The notes: generated from the letters alone by a model not told the origin. A DNA stretch of 64,000 nucleotides from Echinarachnius parma (GCA_037951105.1 JBAMJV010009066.1:101178-165177); one strand, 5' to 3'. Positions 43,173 to 54,486 are shown, counted from the stretch's first letter. Translations and numbers: made by a program.

Positions 43173-43235
43173 AAAATACAGACTATATGCAATCAATAAT
43201 AACATAGTGGAAAGGGGGGGGGGGGTGTAGCTCAT
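42717..43235 (-). pseudogene. Chimeric ORF: LTR-derived start fused to LINE ORF1 C-terminus
   Basis: An ATG inside the truncated LTR (43235) reads ~21 LTR-derived codons (MSYTPPPL...) and continues in frame into ORF1 (SGGSPVLLEVGG...) at the 43172/43173 junction. Compared with copy A, 13 bases are missing just before the ORF1 stop (~42773), so the frame runs past the normal stop into ORF2 sequence out of frame. The ORF1 zinc knuckles are absent. It is probably an accident; expression is unknown. Confidence 0.75.
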
Positions 43236-43248
43236 TTACATTGTGACA
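43173..43248 (-). repeat. Truncated 3' LTR of array unit 1
   Basis: Only the first 76 bases (sense) of the LTR, starting TGTCACAATG, with a C12 run in sense. The rest is missing and the sequence switches to LINE ORF1. It matches 49458-49534 except for G-run length. The purine tract GAAGGATGGGGAGATA (43264-43249) precedes it, the expected plus-strand primer site. Confidence 0.88.
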
Positions 43249-43447
43249 TATCTCCCCATCCTTCGAGAAATTTTTATAATTTCACAAGAGAAAATAAAAA
43301 GGGAGAGATTTTCTCTGAGTTGACTTCACCTGGGGGAAAAAATACATGTTAGTGGAGTGATTTTCTCCGACTTAAATCAGAAAGAACAGTCCTCATTAGT
43401 CAAGTCAAAAAATGGGGTCATCATGTTTGGCGTTAAGTAAAATAATT

Positions 43448-46400
43448 TTATGTTTCTGGAATCCTACTGAGGTAATCGGCACCGACGTTTTCGCTACCCT
43501 TGATCGCGATGATGGTGAAGCGATACGGCTGTAGCGCTAGTGCCCATCTGAGGATCCTTGCGTTCGCAACTTTTGACCTTGCGATGCATGTCAGTGGTTG
43601 GTGATCAGTTTCCAGTTGGAAATGCTTACCCAACAGATAGGGTTCAAACTTTTGTGTTCCCCAAACGACTGCTAAGCATTCTCGTTCCATTATGGAATAC
43701 CGCTGTTCTCTTGGTAGGAGTTTACGGCTGGCGTAAGCGATGGGGAATTTCTTACCATCCTCCTCCTGCAGGAGGATAGCTCCTAATCCGACATCTGAGG
43801 CATCAGTCCTCAAGATGAAGGGAGTTGTCAGGTCAGGAAGATGGAGGATGGGTTCTGTCTCGAGCTTCTGCTTCAAGGTGTTGAACGCCTTTTCTTCCGT
43901 GTCTCCCCATCTGATGAGTGTTGGTTCCCCTTTCTTTGTACGATCAGTCAATGGAGCTGCAATGGCGGCAAAGTTGGGTATGAAGCGCCTGTAATACCCC
44001 ACCAGGCCTAGAAAAGAGCGGAGTTGTTTCTTGGTCTTAGGTCTTGGGGCCTCTTTTACTGCAGTGATCTTGTCTTGCACTGGTCGGAGCTGTCCTTGAC
44101 CTACGTTGTGACCGAGAAATTCGACACTCTTGCATCCAACGATGCACTTGGTTGGTCTCGCCGTCAAGTTAGCCTTCTTCAATCTTTCCAGCACTTCTCT
44201 GAGGGTGACCAGGTGCTCCTCGAAAGTAGCTGTGTGGATTAGAATGTCATCTATGAAATTGTCTACGTTGTCTAAGCCACGGAGTAAGTCCCTCATGATA
44301 CGGCTGAAACTTGCAGGTGCGTTCACTAACCCGAATGGCATATTCTTGAAGTGAAACAAACCATCCGATGTCACAAATGCTGTGAGTTCCTTGGCGTTAT
44401 CGGTGAGTGGCACCTGCCAATATCCTTTCGATAAGTCAATCTTCGTTAAGTACTGGTCCCGCGCTAGCTTTGCGAAGATTTCTTCCTGATCTGGGATTGG
44501 TTCTGCATCTGTTACGGTGACTTGGTTCAGCTTACGGTAATCGCAACAAAACCTGTTTGATCCATCTTTTTTCTTTACTATGACTACAGGTGAGGCATAT
44601 GGTGAAGAAGATGGCTCCACAATTCCTAGGTCGATCATTTTCTGCACCTCCTTCGTCACCTCACCACGCAATGCATGGGGTAGAGGGTATGGTCTGCTCT
44701 TGATGGGTTCCTTGTCTCGAAGTTTGATGTCGTGCTTGCCCAAGTTGGTCAATCCGGGCATGTCAGTCAAGATTTCTTGGTACTCTTGAAGAAGAGAGGT
44801 GATAGTCTCACGCTGACCTTGGTCAAGTTGTGGGCCTAACTTCACATCATCAAGAGATTCTGTGGGGGAGAGAGTTGGGAGGTGAAGAAGATCACGCTGC
44901 GATGTAGGATGATTTTCATCTTCGTCGTCGTCTTCTTCCATCATGCCATCGTCCACCACAGAGACACCTGCAACATCAGACTCGTCATCATTGTCGTTCC
45001 TCCTGAAGAACTTCTTCAAAAGGTTAGCATGGAAGGTCTTCACCTTCCCGTTCATGTTGATCTTGTAGTCCAGATGTCCGACCTTCTGAACTACCTTGAA
45101 AGGTCCCTGCCAATGCATCAACAACTTGTTTGTGTCGGATGGGAGTAGGAGCAGGACCTCATCACCTACTTCAAACTTCCGATCCTTCGCTTTCCGATTG
45201 TACTGTCTTCTGTATTTCTCAGCAGACTTGCCAAGATTCTCCTGAGCTACTTGACAGGTTGCCTCCAGTCGGTCCTTTAGGTCCAACACGTACTGATACG
45301 TGGTCTTTGTGTCCGGCTCATCCACCTCTCCAGTCCAGAGCTCATGAAGAATGGCCAGCGGTCCACGGACTACCCTTCCGAACAAGAGCTCGAACGGTGA
45401 AAATCCTGTGCTCTCCTGGACTGCTTCCCTGTAGGCAAAAAGTAGAGGGTTAATATATCTATCCCAATCCTTTGGACGTTCCTCGCACATCTTGCGAAGC
45501 ATGGACTTAAGTGTACCATTGAAGCGTTCGACTAAGCCGTTACATGCAGGATGATACGGTGTCGTCGTCATCTGTCGGATGGAGAGTAAACGACTCACTT
45601 CCCTCATCAGATCCGATGTGAACTGGCCTCCCCGGTCTGTTAACACTTCCCGTGGTATCCCTACTCTTGAGTAGATGTCCACCAGTGCTTCAGCTACAGT
45701 CTGTGTGTCTATCCGGCGGAGTGCTACAGCTTCTGGATAACGCGTAGCATAGTCAACAACGGTCAGTATGAATCTGTTTCCTTTGCTTGTGGCAGGCTCG
45801 ATCGGTCCAACGATGTCCATGGCAATGCGGCGGAAAGGTTCATCGATAAGGGGTGTAGATCCCAGGGGTACCTTTGATACCTTTCCTTTTGGCGACATCC
45901 TTTGGCACTGTCCACACGAACGACAATAGCGCACCACATCAGCATGCATCCCTGGCCAGAAAAAATGCATTAGAATCTTCTCACTGGTCTTCTTGTTTCC
46001 CAAGTGACCTCCTAAGATAGATTCGTGTGCCAGCTTCAAGACCTGGTTCCTGAATTTCAAAGGCACTACGACTTGCATCACAACGTCTGATCCTGGGGTT
46101 GCATCATGGAATCTCCGGTACAAAATGGCCTTTTTGTACACGAAGGAAGATGATTTACCTTGCTTGGTTGTCCTCTCATCTCCTTCATCTGCAAGCTTCC
46201 GCACGGATTTCAGCATCTCGTCCTGACGCTGCGCTTGAATCAAATCGTCAACAGACACAATGGCTTCCAGTGGTTCAGGTACAAGGAGGGGAGGCCTTTT
46301 CCTTCCCGCCTGCTTCTTCTGTCCTCGTGTCTCCACTGCATTGGCCTGATGACTTGGCTCCCATTTCAGATCCGGGTCTGTAGGTTCACGGACACCAGTC

Positions 46401-47914
46401 ACGTTTCCAAGTATGAGATCATACACCGGTGATGACATACATAATGCCTCAATCTTACCCTTTAGATAGGGTGTATCAACATCAATAATTGCGACTTGAA
46501 ACCTTCTTGCTGTTCCGTCAATGAGAACACATATCCGTTCTTCTCCAATGAGTTGCTCCTCCAACACCAGGTTACGTCGCACAACGACAGTCGAACATCC
46601 TGTGTCACGAAGCACATCGACGGGTTTCCCATTCACGATACCGTGGCACACTGGCATGGTGTCTCCACATGGTCCACATGCAGCTGCTGACAATACCGGC
46701 AGTGTACCACCAGACGCTAACTTCACCGCGGCACCATCATCAGTGAGGTTCTCCTCAACGATAAGGCACATTCCTTTCTGCTCTTGCGGGTCAGTCATCT
46801 CACTCGGCTCCATATGAGGTGGCTCTGCTGGTCCTGCACCCTCTCCATCCTCGGGTTGACCTGCCTGTGACCTGCCTTCGGAGAGACTCGCACCCTTCTC
46901 CTTGCGACTTCTGTTATCTGGGCAATTCCACGAAGTATGACCAAGTTTAGCACATTTGAAACATTTTATTGACATTCGAGATTGTGACTGATTTCCTGTG
47001 TTAGGTACTGACCCTTTGGGAGTATTAGGTCTGTTAATACTACTGTTACTATTAGAAGTATGAGTACTGGACTGCTGGGCTCCACTGTAACTTGGCTTGT
47101 CTCTCATTCTCCTCACTCTAGGATCTGAATGAGCATCCCGATACTGATCCGCTAGTGTTAACACCTCTGTCAGCGACTTGGGCTGACGTTCCTTAATGAA
47201 CACAAGTAAATCCTTACCACAAATGTCAAACACTTGCTCCTGGATCATCAAGGATTTCAATCCATCTAAGTCATTATCATACGGGCTAAGCTCTATCCAT
47301 CTACAAAGGTGCGTTTCGATTCTAGAGGCGTACTGGACAAATGACTCACCCTGTCTGAGTTTAGATTGTCTAAACTTCAATCTGTATCCTTCTTCCGTCA
47401 GATCGAAACCTTTCAAAAGTGAAGATTTAACGACGTCATAATCGTTGGCCTGTCCAGTAGTCAGCCTAGAAATTATATCTAAAGCTTTACCTGACAACAG
47501 TGCAGAGACTGCAAGGGCCCAATCTGCCTTGTCCCATCCTACGCATGAGGCATATCTCTCAAACCTAGACAGATAACTATCAATGTCATCTTTACCATCC
47601 TGGAAAACTGGGAGAGGGGGAATATTGGGTTTACTTACTGGCTTTGGGGTCGGTCCCGTCTTATTCTCCTTCCTTAGTTCCTCAAGCCTGATCTGCTGAG
47701 CTACTAAGTTAACCTCTAGTTCCCTAGCTTCAACATCAGCCTGTCTAACTTCTACCTCAGCCTGTCTAACGTCTATCTGAGCCTGCCTAGCTGCCGCTCT
47801 CTCATCCCTAGCCTCATCCCTAGCCTCTCGCACACAATCATCCACATATTGTCTCAACTCTAGCCCACTCAAACCAAATTCTTGGCCTTGTGCAAGAAAT
47901 TTGTCTCTATCCAT
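43448..47914 (-). CDS. gag-pol: Gag-Pol polyprotein, Gmr1-like Gypsy, intact (unit 1)
   Basis: A single frame of 1488 codons from the first ATG (47914). Order by residue: charged coiled coil (~25-85); capsid region (~115-262) with SCAN-like features (KFRQSKLRQGESF, LCRWIEL, IQEQVFDICGKDL, LADQYR); CCHC knuckle CFKCAKLGHTSWNC (~318-331); aspartic protease DTG (~437); integrase with HHCC zinc finger (~630-670), D700, D760, E796 and a GPF module (~936); reverse transcriptase with KIDLSKGYW (D1160) and FIDD (1220); RNase H with TDAS (D1371), MERE, TDHQP and a closing ADYLSR. Integrase thus precedes RT, the reverse of ordinary Gypsy elements and the mark of the Gmr1 group. There is no gag/pol frameshift and no envelope gene. 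All catalytic residues checked are present, so it may be active. Confidence 0.93.
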   Translation of the reverse strand: MDRDKFLAQGQEFGLSGLELRQYVDDCVREARDEARDERAAARQAQIDVRQAEVEVRQADVEARELEVNLVAQQIRLEELRKENKTGPTPKPVSKPNIPPLPVFQDGKDDIDSYLSRFERYASCVGWDKADWALAVSALLSGKALDIISRLTTGQANDYDVVKSSLLKGFDLTEEGYRLKFRQSKLRQGESFVQYASRIETHLCRWIELSPYDNDLDGLKSLMIQEQVFDICGKDLLVFIKERQPKSLTEVLTLADQYRDAHSDPRVRRMRDKPSYSGAQQSSTHTSNSNSSINRPNTPKGSVPNTGNQSQSRMSIKCFKCAKLGHTSWNCPDNRSRKEKGASLSEGRSQAGQPEDGEGAGPAEPPHMEPSEMTDPQEQKGMCLIVEENLTDDGAAVKLASGGTLPVLSAAACGPCGDTMPVCHGIVNGKPVDVLRDTGCSTVVVRRNLVLEEQLIGEERICVLIDGTARRFQVAIIDVDTPYLKGKIEALCMSSPVYDLILGNVTGVREPTDPDLKWEPSHQANAVETRGQKKQAGRKRPPLLVPEPLEAIVSVDDLIQAQRQDEMLKSVRKLADEGDERTTKQGKSSSFVYKKAILYRRFHDATPGSDVVMQVVVPLKFRNQVLKLAHESILGGHLGNKKTSEKILMHFFWPGMHADVVRYCRSCGQCQRMSPKGKVSKVPLGSTPLIDEPFRRIAMDIVGPIEPATSKGNRFILTVVDYATRYPEAVALRRIDTQTVAEALVDIYSRVGIPREVLTDRGGQFTSDLMREVSRLLSIRQMTTTPYHPACNGLVERFNGTLKSMLRKMCEERPKDWDRYINPLLFAYREAVQESTGFSPFELLFGRVVRGPLAILHELWTGEVDEPDTKTTYQYVLDLKDRLEATCQVAQENLGKSAEKYRRQYNRKAKDRKFEVGDEVLLLLPSDTNKLLMHWQGPFKVVQKVGHLDYKINMNGKVKTFHANLLKKFFRRNDNDDESDVAGVSVVDDGMMEEDDDEDENHPTSQRDLLHLPTLSPTESLDDVKLGPQLDQGQRETITSLLQEYQEILTDMPGLTNLGKHDIKLRDKEPIKSRPYPLPHALRGEVTKEVQKMIDLGIVEPSSSPYASPVVIVKKKDGSNRFCCDYRKLNQVTVTDAEPIPDQEEIFAKLARDQYLTKIDLSKGYWQVPLTDNAKELTAFVTSDGLFHFKNMPFGLVNAPASFSRIMRDLLRGLDNVDNFIDDILIHTATFEEHLVTLREVLERLKKANLTARPTKCIVGCKSVEFLGHNVGQGQLRPVQDKITAVKEAPRPKTKKQLRSFLGLVGYYRRFIPNFAAIAAPLTDRTKKGEPTLIRWGDTEEKAFNTLKQKLETEPILHLPDLTTPFILRTDASDVGLGAILLQEEDGKKFPIAYASRKLLPREQRYSIMERECLAVVWGTQKFEPYLLGKHFQLETDHQPLTCIARSKVANARILRWALALQPYRFTIIAIKGSENVGADYLSRIPET

Positions 47915-48179
47915 ACTGTGAGGCACACCAAGGATAAGTTTGCACACTTACCAAAGAATGAGCTTTTATGCTGCTACTGCTGCTGCTGCTCCACAATCAG
48001 TCGGCGAAGACTGGTACAGGCACTGGCTGCATCGAAGAAGCCTCCCTGCCTCAACTTGTGTCACTATCCACGATGAAGTGGCCTAACAATATGAAGAACA
48101 AAATTTCATTAGTGCACACAAATACAGAGTAATCTGCGGTACATTCACAATTTAACCTAACCTATCAATTAGGAAACTA

Positions 48180-48197
48180 GTCCCTTCGTGGTCGCCA
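48180..48197 (-). other. Primer binding site, tRNA-Arg type (unit 1)
   Basis: Sense TGGCGACCACGAAGGGAC lies 4 bases inside the 5' LTR. It is complementary to the 3' end of a eukaryotic tRNA-Arg (UCG/CCG type, from memory, including CCA). Identical sites occur at 54465-54482 and 60752-60769. Confidence 0.7.
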
Positions 48198-48201
48198 TTT
48201 A

Positions 48202-49534
48202 TGTCAACTCTAGGTACTGTATTTACCCTGGTTAACGACAGATTTGGTTCTGTTATCATGAAATGTATGCAATACTCAAATAAGGCGCACCACACAAGAA
48301 TATAAAGTTCAAACAAACTTTTAATAAGAGCCAATGGTTCCAGCTCTTAAAATAAATCAACTGAATCACTTTATGCAAGTTTACCTCTCATAAATGAAAT
48401 TGAATGGTAGCATAAGTATACAACAATTCAAGTCATAACATACAAGCACAATGTTGCGAAATACTATCAAACTACACCATATCAGGATCTGTTGGATCAT
48501 ATGGGTCACAACATGGCTTTGCTAAACACAGTAGACATATCCATATAATCAGTTATCTTGATCTGAATATTTAATCAGATAGTGTGGCAGAAACATGGCC
48601 TTAATCCATGAATCAAATATTAAGTATAATGGCCAAATGGTTGAATAGCACCTTAAAATGGGGCGGTTGCTATGCCGAGAGTCCTTCAGTCTAGTGTGAG
48701 TTCGGTAGCGGGTTGCAGTTCATGCGCGACACTGACGATCATCGTCGACGACGGCGTCGAGCACGAGTTCGTGAAGATCGATGACCAAGCAGCCGATGAG
48801 TGCTACGAAGAGTACGTTGAAGTACGACGACGTGGTACGACTAACGCTCACGAGGATCGCGTGAAGTACGAGTCCACGATGAGTACGAGGTCCACGAAGT
48901 AGCCGAGGAGTACGACGTGCAGGTCGATGACGAATACGAAGTACGGAGTACTGGGTATGGCTACGAAGTATGTGCTACGAAGTACGGGGTTCTGGGTACG
49001 GGGTTCTGGCCCAGCTCGTCCAGTAAATGCTGAGATGACAGAAGTTGAGGGGAAATGGAGGCTTCTCCTGGCCTGTGCTGCCTGAAGTTGCCACTGGAAG
49101 ATGGCTGCCAAAGCTGTCATGCCTGTGCTGCATAACATACATAAAGCGTGTGCCTCATCCTTGGTGCCTCCAATTTCACCACAACATCACACCTAGTGCA
49201 CAACCTGCTCCTAGGAAAGCATAGTATCAACTGACTATACCACCCAGAACTCACATGTCTCCCTCATTTACTGTACCCCTCTTGCTCACACTTCTGCACA
49301 AACACAAAAGATCCCTTCTCACACACAAAAGATCCAATCTGCACTAAGCATTCAAAACATCCACCACTCCCTTAATTACCCCCAACTAGTTAGACTGGTA
49401 ACACTTTTCCTTACCATCAACCCCTGGTACTATGTAGCATTACCGGCTAGATGGGTTAAAATACAGACTATATGCAATCAATAATAACATAGTGGAAAGG
49501 GGGGGGGGGGGTGTAGCTCATTTACATTGTGACA
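48202..49534 (-). repeat. LTR shared by array units 1 and 2 (1333 bp)
   Basis: In sense it begins TGTCACAATG and ends GAGTTGACA, giving TGTCA/TGACA terminal inverted repeats. It serves as 5' LTR of unit 1 (PBS at 48197) and 3' LTR of unit 2 (purine tract at 49550-49535). It contains a G13 run on the plus strand and a degenerate run of ACGAAGTAC-like motifs (about 48730-48990). A TTTATATT box in sense near 48305-48298 is a promoter candidate. Short plus-strand frames here are shared only because the LTR is repeated. Confidence 0.88.
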
Positions 49535-49733
49535 TATCTCCCCATCCTTCGAGAAATTTTTATAATTTCACAAGAGAAAATAAAAAGGGAGAGATTTTCT
49601 CTGAGTTGACTTCACCTGGGGGAAAAAATACATGTTAGTGGAGTGATTTTCTCCGACTTAAATCAGAAAGAACAGTCCTCATTAGTCAAGTCAAAAAATG
49701 GGGTCATCATGTTTGGCGTTAAGTAAAATAATT

Positions 49734-52700
49734 TTATGTTTCTGGAATCCTACTGAGGTAATCGGCACCGACGTTTTCGCTACCCTTGATCGCGATGATG
49801 GTGAAGCGATACGGCTGTAGCGCTAGTGCCCATCTGAGGATCCTTGCGTTCGCAACTTTTGACCTTGCGATGCATGTCAGTGGTTGGTGATCAGTTTCCA
49901 GTTGGAAATGCTTACCCAACAGATAGGGTTCAAACTTTTGTGTTCCCCAAACGACTGCTAAGCATTCTCGTTCCATTATGGAATACCGCTGTTCTCTTGG
50001 TAGGAGTTTACGGCTGGCGTAAGCGATGGGGAATTTCTTACCATCCTCCTCCTGCAGGAGGATAGCTCCTAATCCGACATCTGAGGCATCAGTCCTCAAG
50101 ATGAAGGGAGTTGTCAGGTCAGGAAGATGGAGGATGGGTTCTGTCTCGAGCTTCTGCTTCAAGGTGTTGAACGCCTTTTCTTCCGTGTCTCCCCATCTGA
50201 TGAGTGTTGGTTCCCCTTTCTTTGTACGATCAGTCAATGGAGCTGCAATGGCGGCAAAGTTGGGTATGAAGCGCCTGTAATACCCCACCAGGCCTAGAAA
50301 AGAGCGGAGTTGTTTCTTGGTCTTAGGTCTTGGGGCCTCTTTTACTGCAGTGATCTTGTCTTGCACTGGTCGGAGCTGTCCTTGACCTACGTTGTGACCG
50401 AGAAATTCGACACTCTTGCATCCAACGATGCACTTGGTTGGTCTCGCCGTCAAGTTAGCCTTCTTCAATCTTTCCAGCACTTCTCTGAGGGTGACCAGGT
50501 GCTCCTCGAAAGTAGCTGTGTGGATTAGAATGTCATCTATGAAATTGTCTACGTTGTCTAAGCCACGGAGTAAGTCCCTCATGATACGGCTGAAACTTGC
50601 AGGTGCGTTCACTAACCCGAATGGCATATTCTTGAAGTGAAACAAACCATCCGATGTCACAAATGCTGTGAGTTCCTTGGCGTTATCGGTGAGTGGCACC
50701 TGCCAATATCCTTTCGATAAGTCAATCTTCGTTAAGTACTGGTCCCGCGCTAGCTTTGCGAAGATTTCTTCCTGATCTGGGATTGGTTCTGCATCTGTTA
50801 CGGTGACTTGGTTCAGCTTACGGTAATCGCAACAAAACCTGTTTGATCCATCTTTTTTCTTTACTATGACTACAGGTGAGGCATATGGTGAAGAAGATGG
50901 CTCCACAATTCCTAGGTCGATCATTTTCTGCACCTCCTTCGTCACCTCACCACGCAATGCATGGGGTAGAGGGTATGGTCTGCTCTTGATGGGTTCCTTG
51001 TCTCGAAGTTTGATGTCGTGCTTGCCCAAGTTGGTCAATCCGGGCATGTCAGTCAAGATTTCTTGGTACTCTTGAAGAAGAGAGGTGATAGTCTCACGCT
51101 GACCTTGGTCAAGTTGTGGGCCTAACTTCACATCATCAAGAGATTCTGTGGGGGAGAGAGTTGGGAGGTGAAGAAGATCACGCTGCGATGTAGGATGATT
51201 TTCATCTTCGTCGTCGTCTTCTTCCATCATGCCATCGTCCACCACAGAGACACCTGCAACATCAGACTCGTCATCATTGTCGTTCCTCCTGAAGAACTTC
51301 TTCAAAAGGTTAGCATGGAAGGTCTTCACCTTCCCGTTCATGTTGATCTTGTAGTCCAGATGTCCGACCTTCTGAACTACCTTGAAAGGTCCCTGCCAAT
51401 GCATCAACAACTTGTTTGTGTCGGATGGGAGTAGGAGCAGGACCTCATCACCTACTTCAAACTTCCGATCCTTCGCTTTCCGATTGTACTGTCTTCTGTA
51501 TTTCTCAGCAGACTTGCCAAGATTCTCCTGAGCTACTTGACAGGTTGCCTCCAGTCGGTCCTTTAGGTCCAACACGTACTGATACGTGGTCTTTGTGTCC
51601 GGCTCATCCACCTCTCCAGTCCAGAGCTCATGAAGAATGGCCAGCGGTCCACGGACTACCCTTCCGAACAAGAGCTCGAACGGTGAAAATCCTGTGCTCT
51701 CCTGGACTGCTTCCCTGTAGGCAAAAAGTAGAGGGTTAATATATCTATCCCAATCCTTTGGACGTTCCTCGCACATCTTGCGAAGCATGGACTTAAGTGT
51801 ACCATTGAAGCGTTCGACTAAGCCGTTACATGCAGGATGATACGGTGTCGTCGTCATCTGTCGGATGGAGAGTAAACGACTCACTTCCCTCATCAGATCC
51901 GATGTGAACTGGCCTCCCCGGTCTGTTAACACTTCCCGTGGTATCCCTACTCTTGAGTAGATGTCCACCAGTGCTTCAGCTACAGTCTGTGTGTCTATCC
52001 GGCGGAGTGCTACAGCTTCTGGATAACGCGTAGCATAGTCAACAACGGTCAGTATGAATCTGTTTCCTTTGCTTGTGGCAGGCTCGATCGGTCCAACGAT
52101 GTCCATGGCAATGCGGCGGAAAGGTTCATCGATAAGGGGTGTAGATCCCAGGGGTACCTTTGATACCTTTCCTTTTGGCGACATCCTTTGGCACTGTCCA
52201 CACGAACGACAATAGCGCACCACATCAGCATGCATCCCTGGCCAGAAAAAATGCATTAGAATCTTCTCACTGGTCTTCTTGTTTCCCAAGTGACCTCCTA
52301 AGATAGATTCGTGTGCCAGCTTCAAGACCTGGTTCCTGAATTTCAAAGGCACTACGACTTGCATCACAACGTCTGATCCTGGGGTTGCATCATGGAATCT
52401 CCGGTACAAAATGGCCTTTTTGTACACGAAGGAAGATGATTTACCTTGCTTGGTTGTCCTCTCATCTCCTTCATCTGCAAGCTTCCGCACGGATTTCAGC
52501 ATCTCGTCCTGACGCTGCGCTTGAATCAAATCGTCAACAGACACAATGGCTTCCAGTGGTTCAGGTACAAGGAGGGGAGGCCTTTTCCTTCCCGCCTGCT
52601 TCTTCTGTCCTCGTGTCTCCACTGCATTGGCCTGATGACTTGGCTCCCATTTCAGATCCGGGTCTGTAGGTTCACGGACACCAGTCACGTTTCCAAGTAT

Positions 52701-54199
52701 GAGATCATACACCGGTGATGACATACATAATGCCTCAATCTTACCCTTTAGATAGGGTGTATCAACATCAATAATTGCGACTTGAAACCTTCTTGCTGTT
52801 CCGTCAATGAGAACACATATCCGTTCTTCTCCAATGAGTTGCTCCTCCAACACCAGGTTACGTCGCACAACGACAGTCGAACATCCTGTGTCACGAAGCA
52901 CATCGACGGGTTTCCCATTCACGATACCGTGGCACACTGGCATGGTGTCTCCACATGGTCCACATGCAGCTGCTGACAATACCGGCAGTGTACCACCAGA
53001 CGCTAACTTCACCGCGGCACCATCATCAGTGAGGTTCTCCTCAACGATAAGGCACATTCCTTTCTGCTCTTGCGGGTCAGTCATCTCACTCGGCTCCATA
53101 TGAGGTGGCTCTGCTGGTCCTGCACCCTCTCCATCCTCGGGTTGACCTGCCTGTGACCTGCCTTCGGAGAGACTCGCACCCTTCTCCTTGCGACTTCTGT
53201 TATCTGGGCAATTCCACGAAGTATGACCAAGTTTAGCACATTTGAAACATTTTATTGACATTCGAGATTGTGACTGATTTCCTGTGTTAGGTACTGACCC
53301 TTTGGGAGTATTAGGTCTGTTAATACTACTGTTACTATTAGAAGTATGAGTACTGGACTGCTGGGCTCCACTGTAACTTGGCTTGTCTCTCATTCTCCTC
53401 ACTCTAGGATCTGAATGAGCATGCCGATACTGATCCGCTAGTGTTAACACCTCTGTCAGCGACTTGGGCTGACGTTCCTTAATGAACACAAGTAAATCCT
53501 TACCACAAATGTCAAACACTTGCTCCTGGATCATCAAGGATTTCAATCCATCTAAGTCATTATCATACGGGCTAAGCTCTATCCATCTACAAAGGTGCGT
53601 TTCGATTCTAGAGGCGTACTGGACAAATGACTCACCCTGTCTGAGTTTAGATTGTCTAAACTTCAATCTGTATCCTTCTTCGTCAGATCGAAACCTTTCA
53701 AAAGTGAAGATTTAACGACGTCATAATCGTTGGCCTGTCCAGTAGTCAGCCTAGAAATTATATCTAAAGCTTTACCTGACAACAGTGCAGAGACTGCAAG
53801 GGCCCAATCTGCCTTGTCCCATCCTACGCATGAGGCATATCTCTCAAACCTAGACAGATAACTATCAATGTCATCTTTACCATCCTGGAAAACTGGGAGA
53901 GGGGGAATATTGGGTTTACTTACTGGCTTTGGGGTCGGTCCCGTCTTATTCTCCTTCCTTAGTTCCTCAAGCCTGATCTGCTGAGCTACTAAGTTAACCT
54001 CTAGTTCCCTAGCTTCAACATCAGCCTGTCTAACTTCTACCTCAGCCTGTCTAACGTCTATCTGAGCCTGCCTAGCTGCCGCTCTCTCATCCCTAGCTTC
54101 ATCCCTAGCCTCTCGCACACAATCATCCACATATTGTCTCAACTCTAGCCCACTCAAACCAAATTCTTGGCCTTGTGCAAGAAATTTGTCTCTATCCAT
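49734..54199 (-). pseudogene. gag-pol: Gag-Pol of array unit 2, one frameshift in gag
   Basis: Nearly identical to unit 1, but one C is missing at about 53681 (TTCTTCCGTCAG becomes TTCTTCGTCAG on the plus strand). Gag is therefore cut after FDLTKKDTD, and the remaining 1310 codons lie in a different frame. The integrase, RT and RNase H motifs downstream are all intact. It has a His for Asp just before AH in the Gag YR.AH motif. It could be mobilised only in trans. Confidence 0.9.
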
Positions 54200-54486
54200 A
54201 CTGTGAGGCACACCAAGGATAAGTTTGCACACTTACCAAAGAATGAGCTTTTATGCTGCTACTGCTGCTGCTGCTCCACAATCAGTCGGCGAAGACTGGT
54301 ACAGGCACTGGCTGCATCGAAGAAGCCTCCCTGCCTCAACTTGTGTCACTATCCACGATGAAGTGGCCTAACAATATGAAGAACAAAATTTCATTAGTGC
54401 ACACAAATACAGAGTAATCTGCGGTACATTCACAATTTAACCTAACCTATCAATTAGGAAACTAGTCCCTTCGTGGTCGCCATTTA

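Noticed and set aside
43558-46817. Plus-strand frames of 60-107 codons that recur identically in each Gypsy unit
   Set aside because: They are antisense shadows of gag-pol; their apparent conservation comes only from the units being copies.
43448-47914. An envelope gene or infectious retrovirus interpretation
   Set aside because: There is no third ORF between the RNase H end (43448) and the 3' LTR; only ~180 non-coding bases are present.
48672-48902. Plus-strand 76-codon frame in the LTR, repeated at 54957 and 61244
   Set aside because: Acidic/basic low-complexity translation of a degenerate ACGAAGTAC-type repeat; repetition follows from the LTR being repeated. An antisense LTR protein cannot be excluded but nothing supports it.
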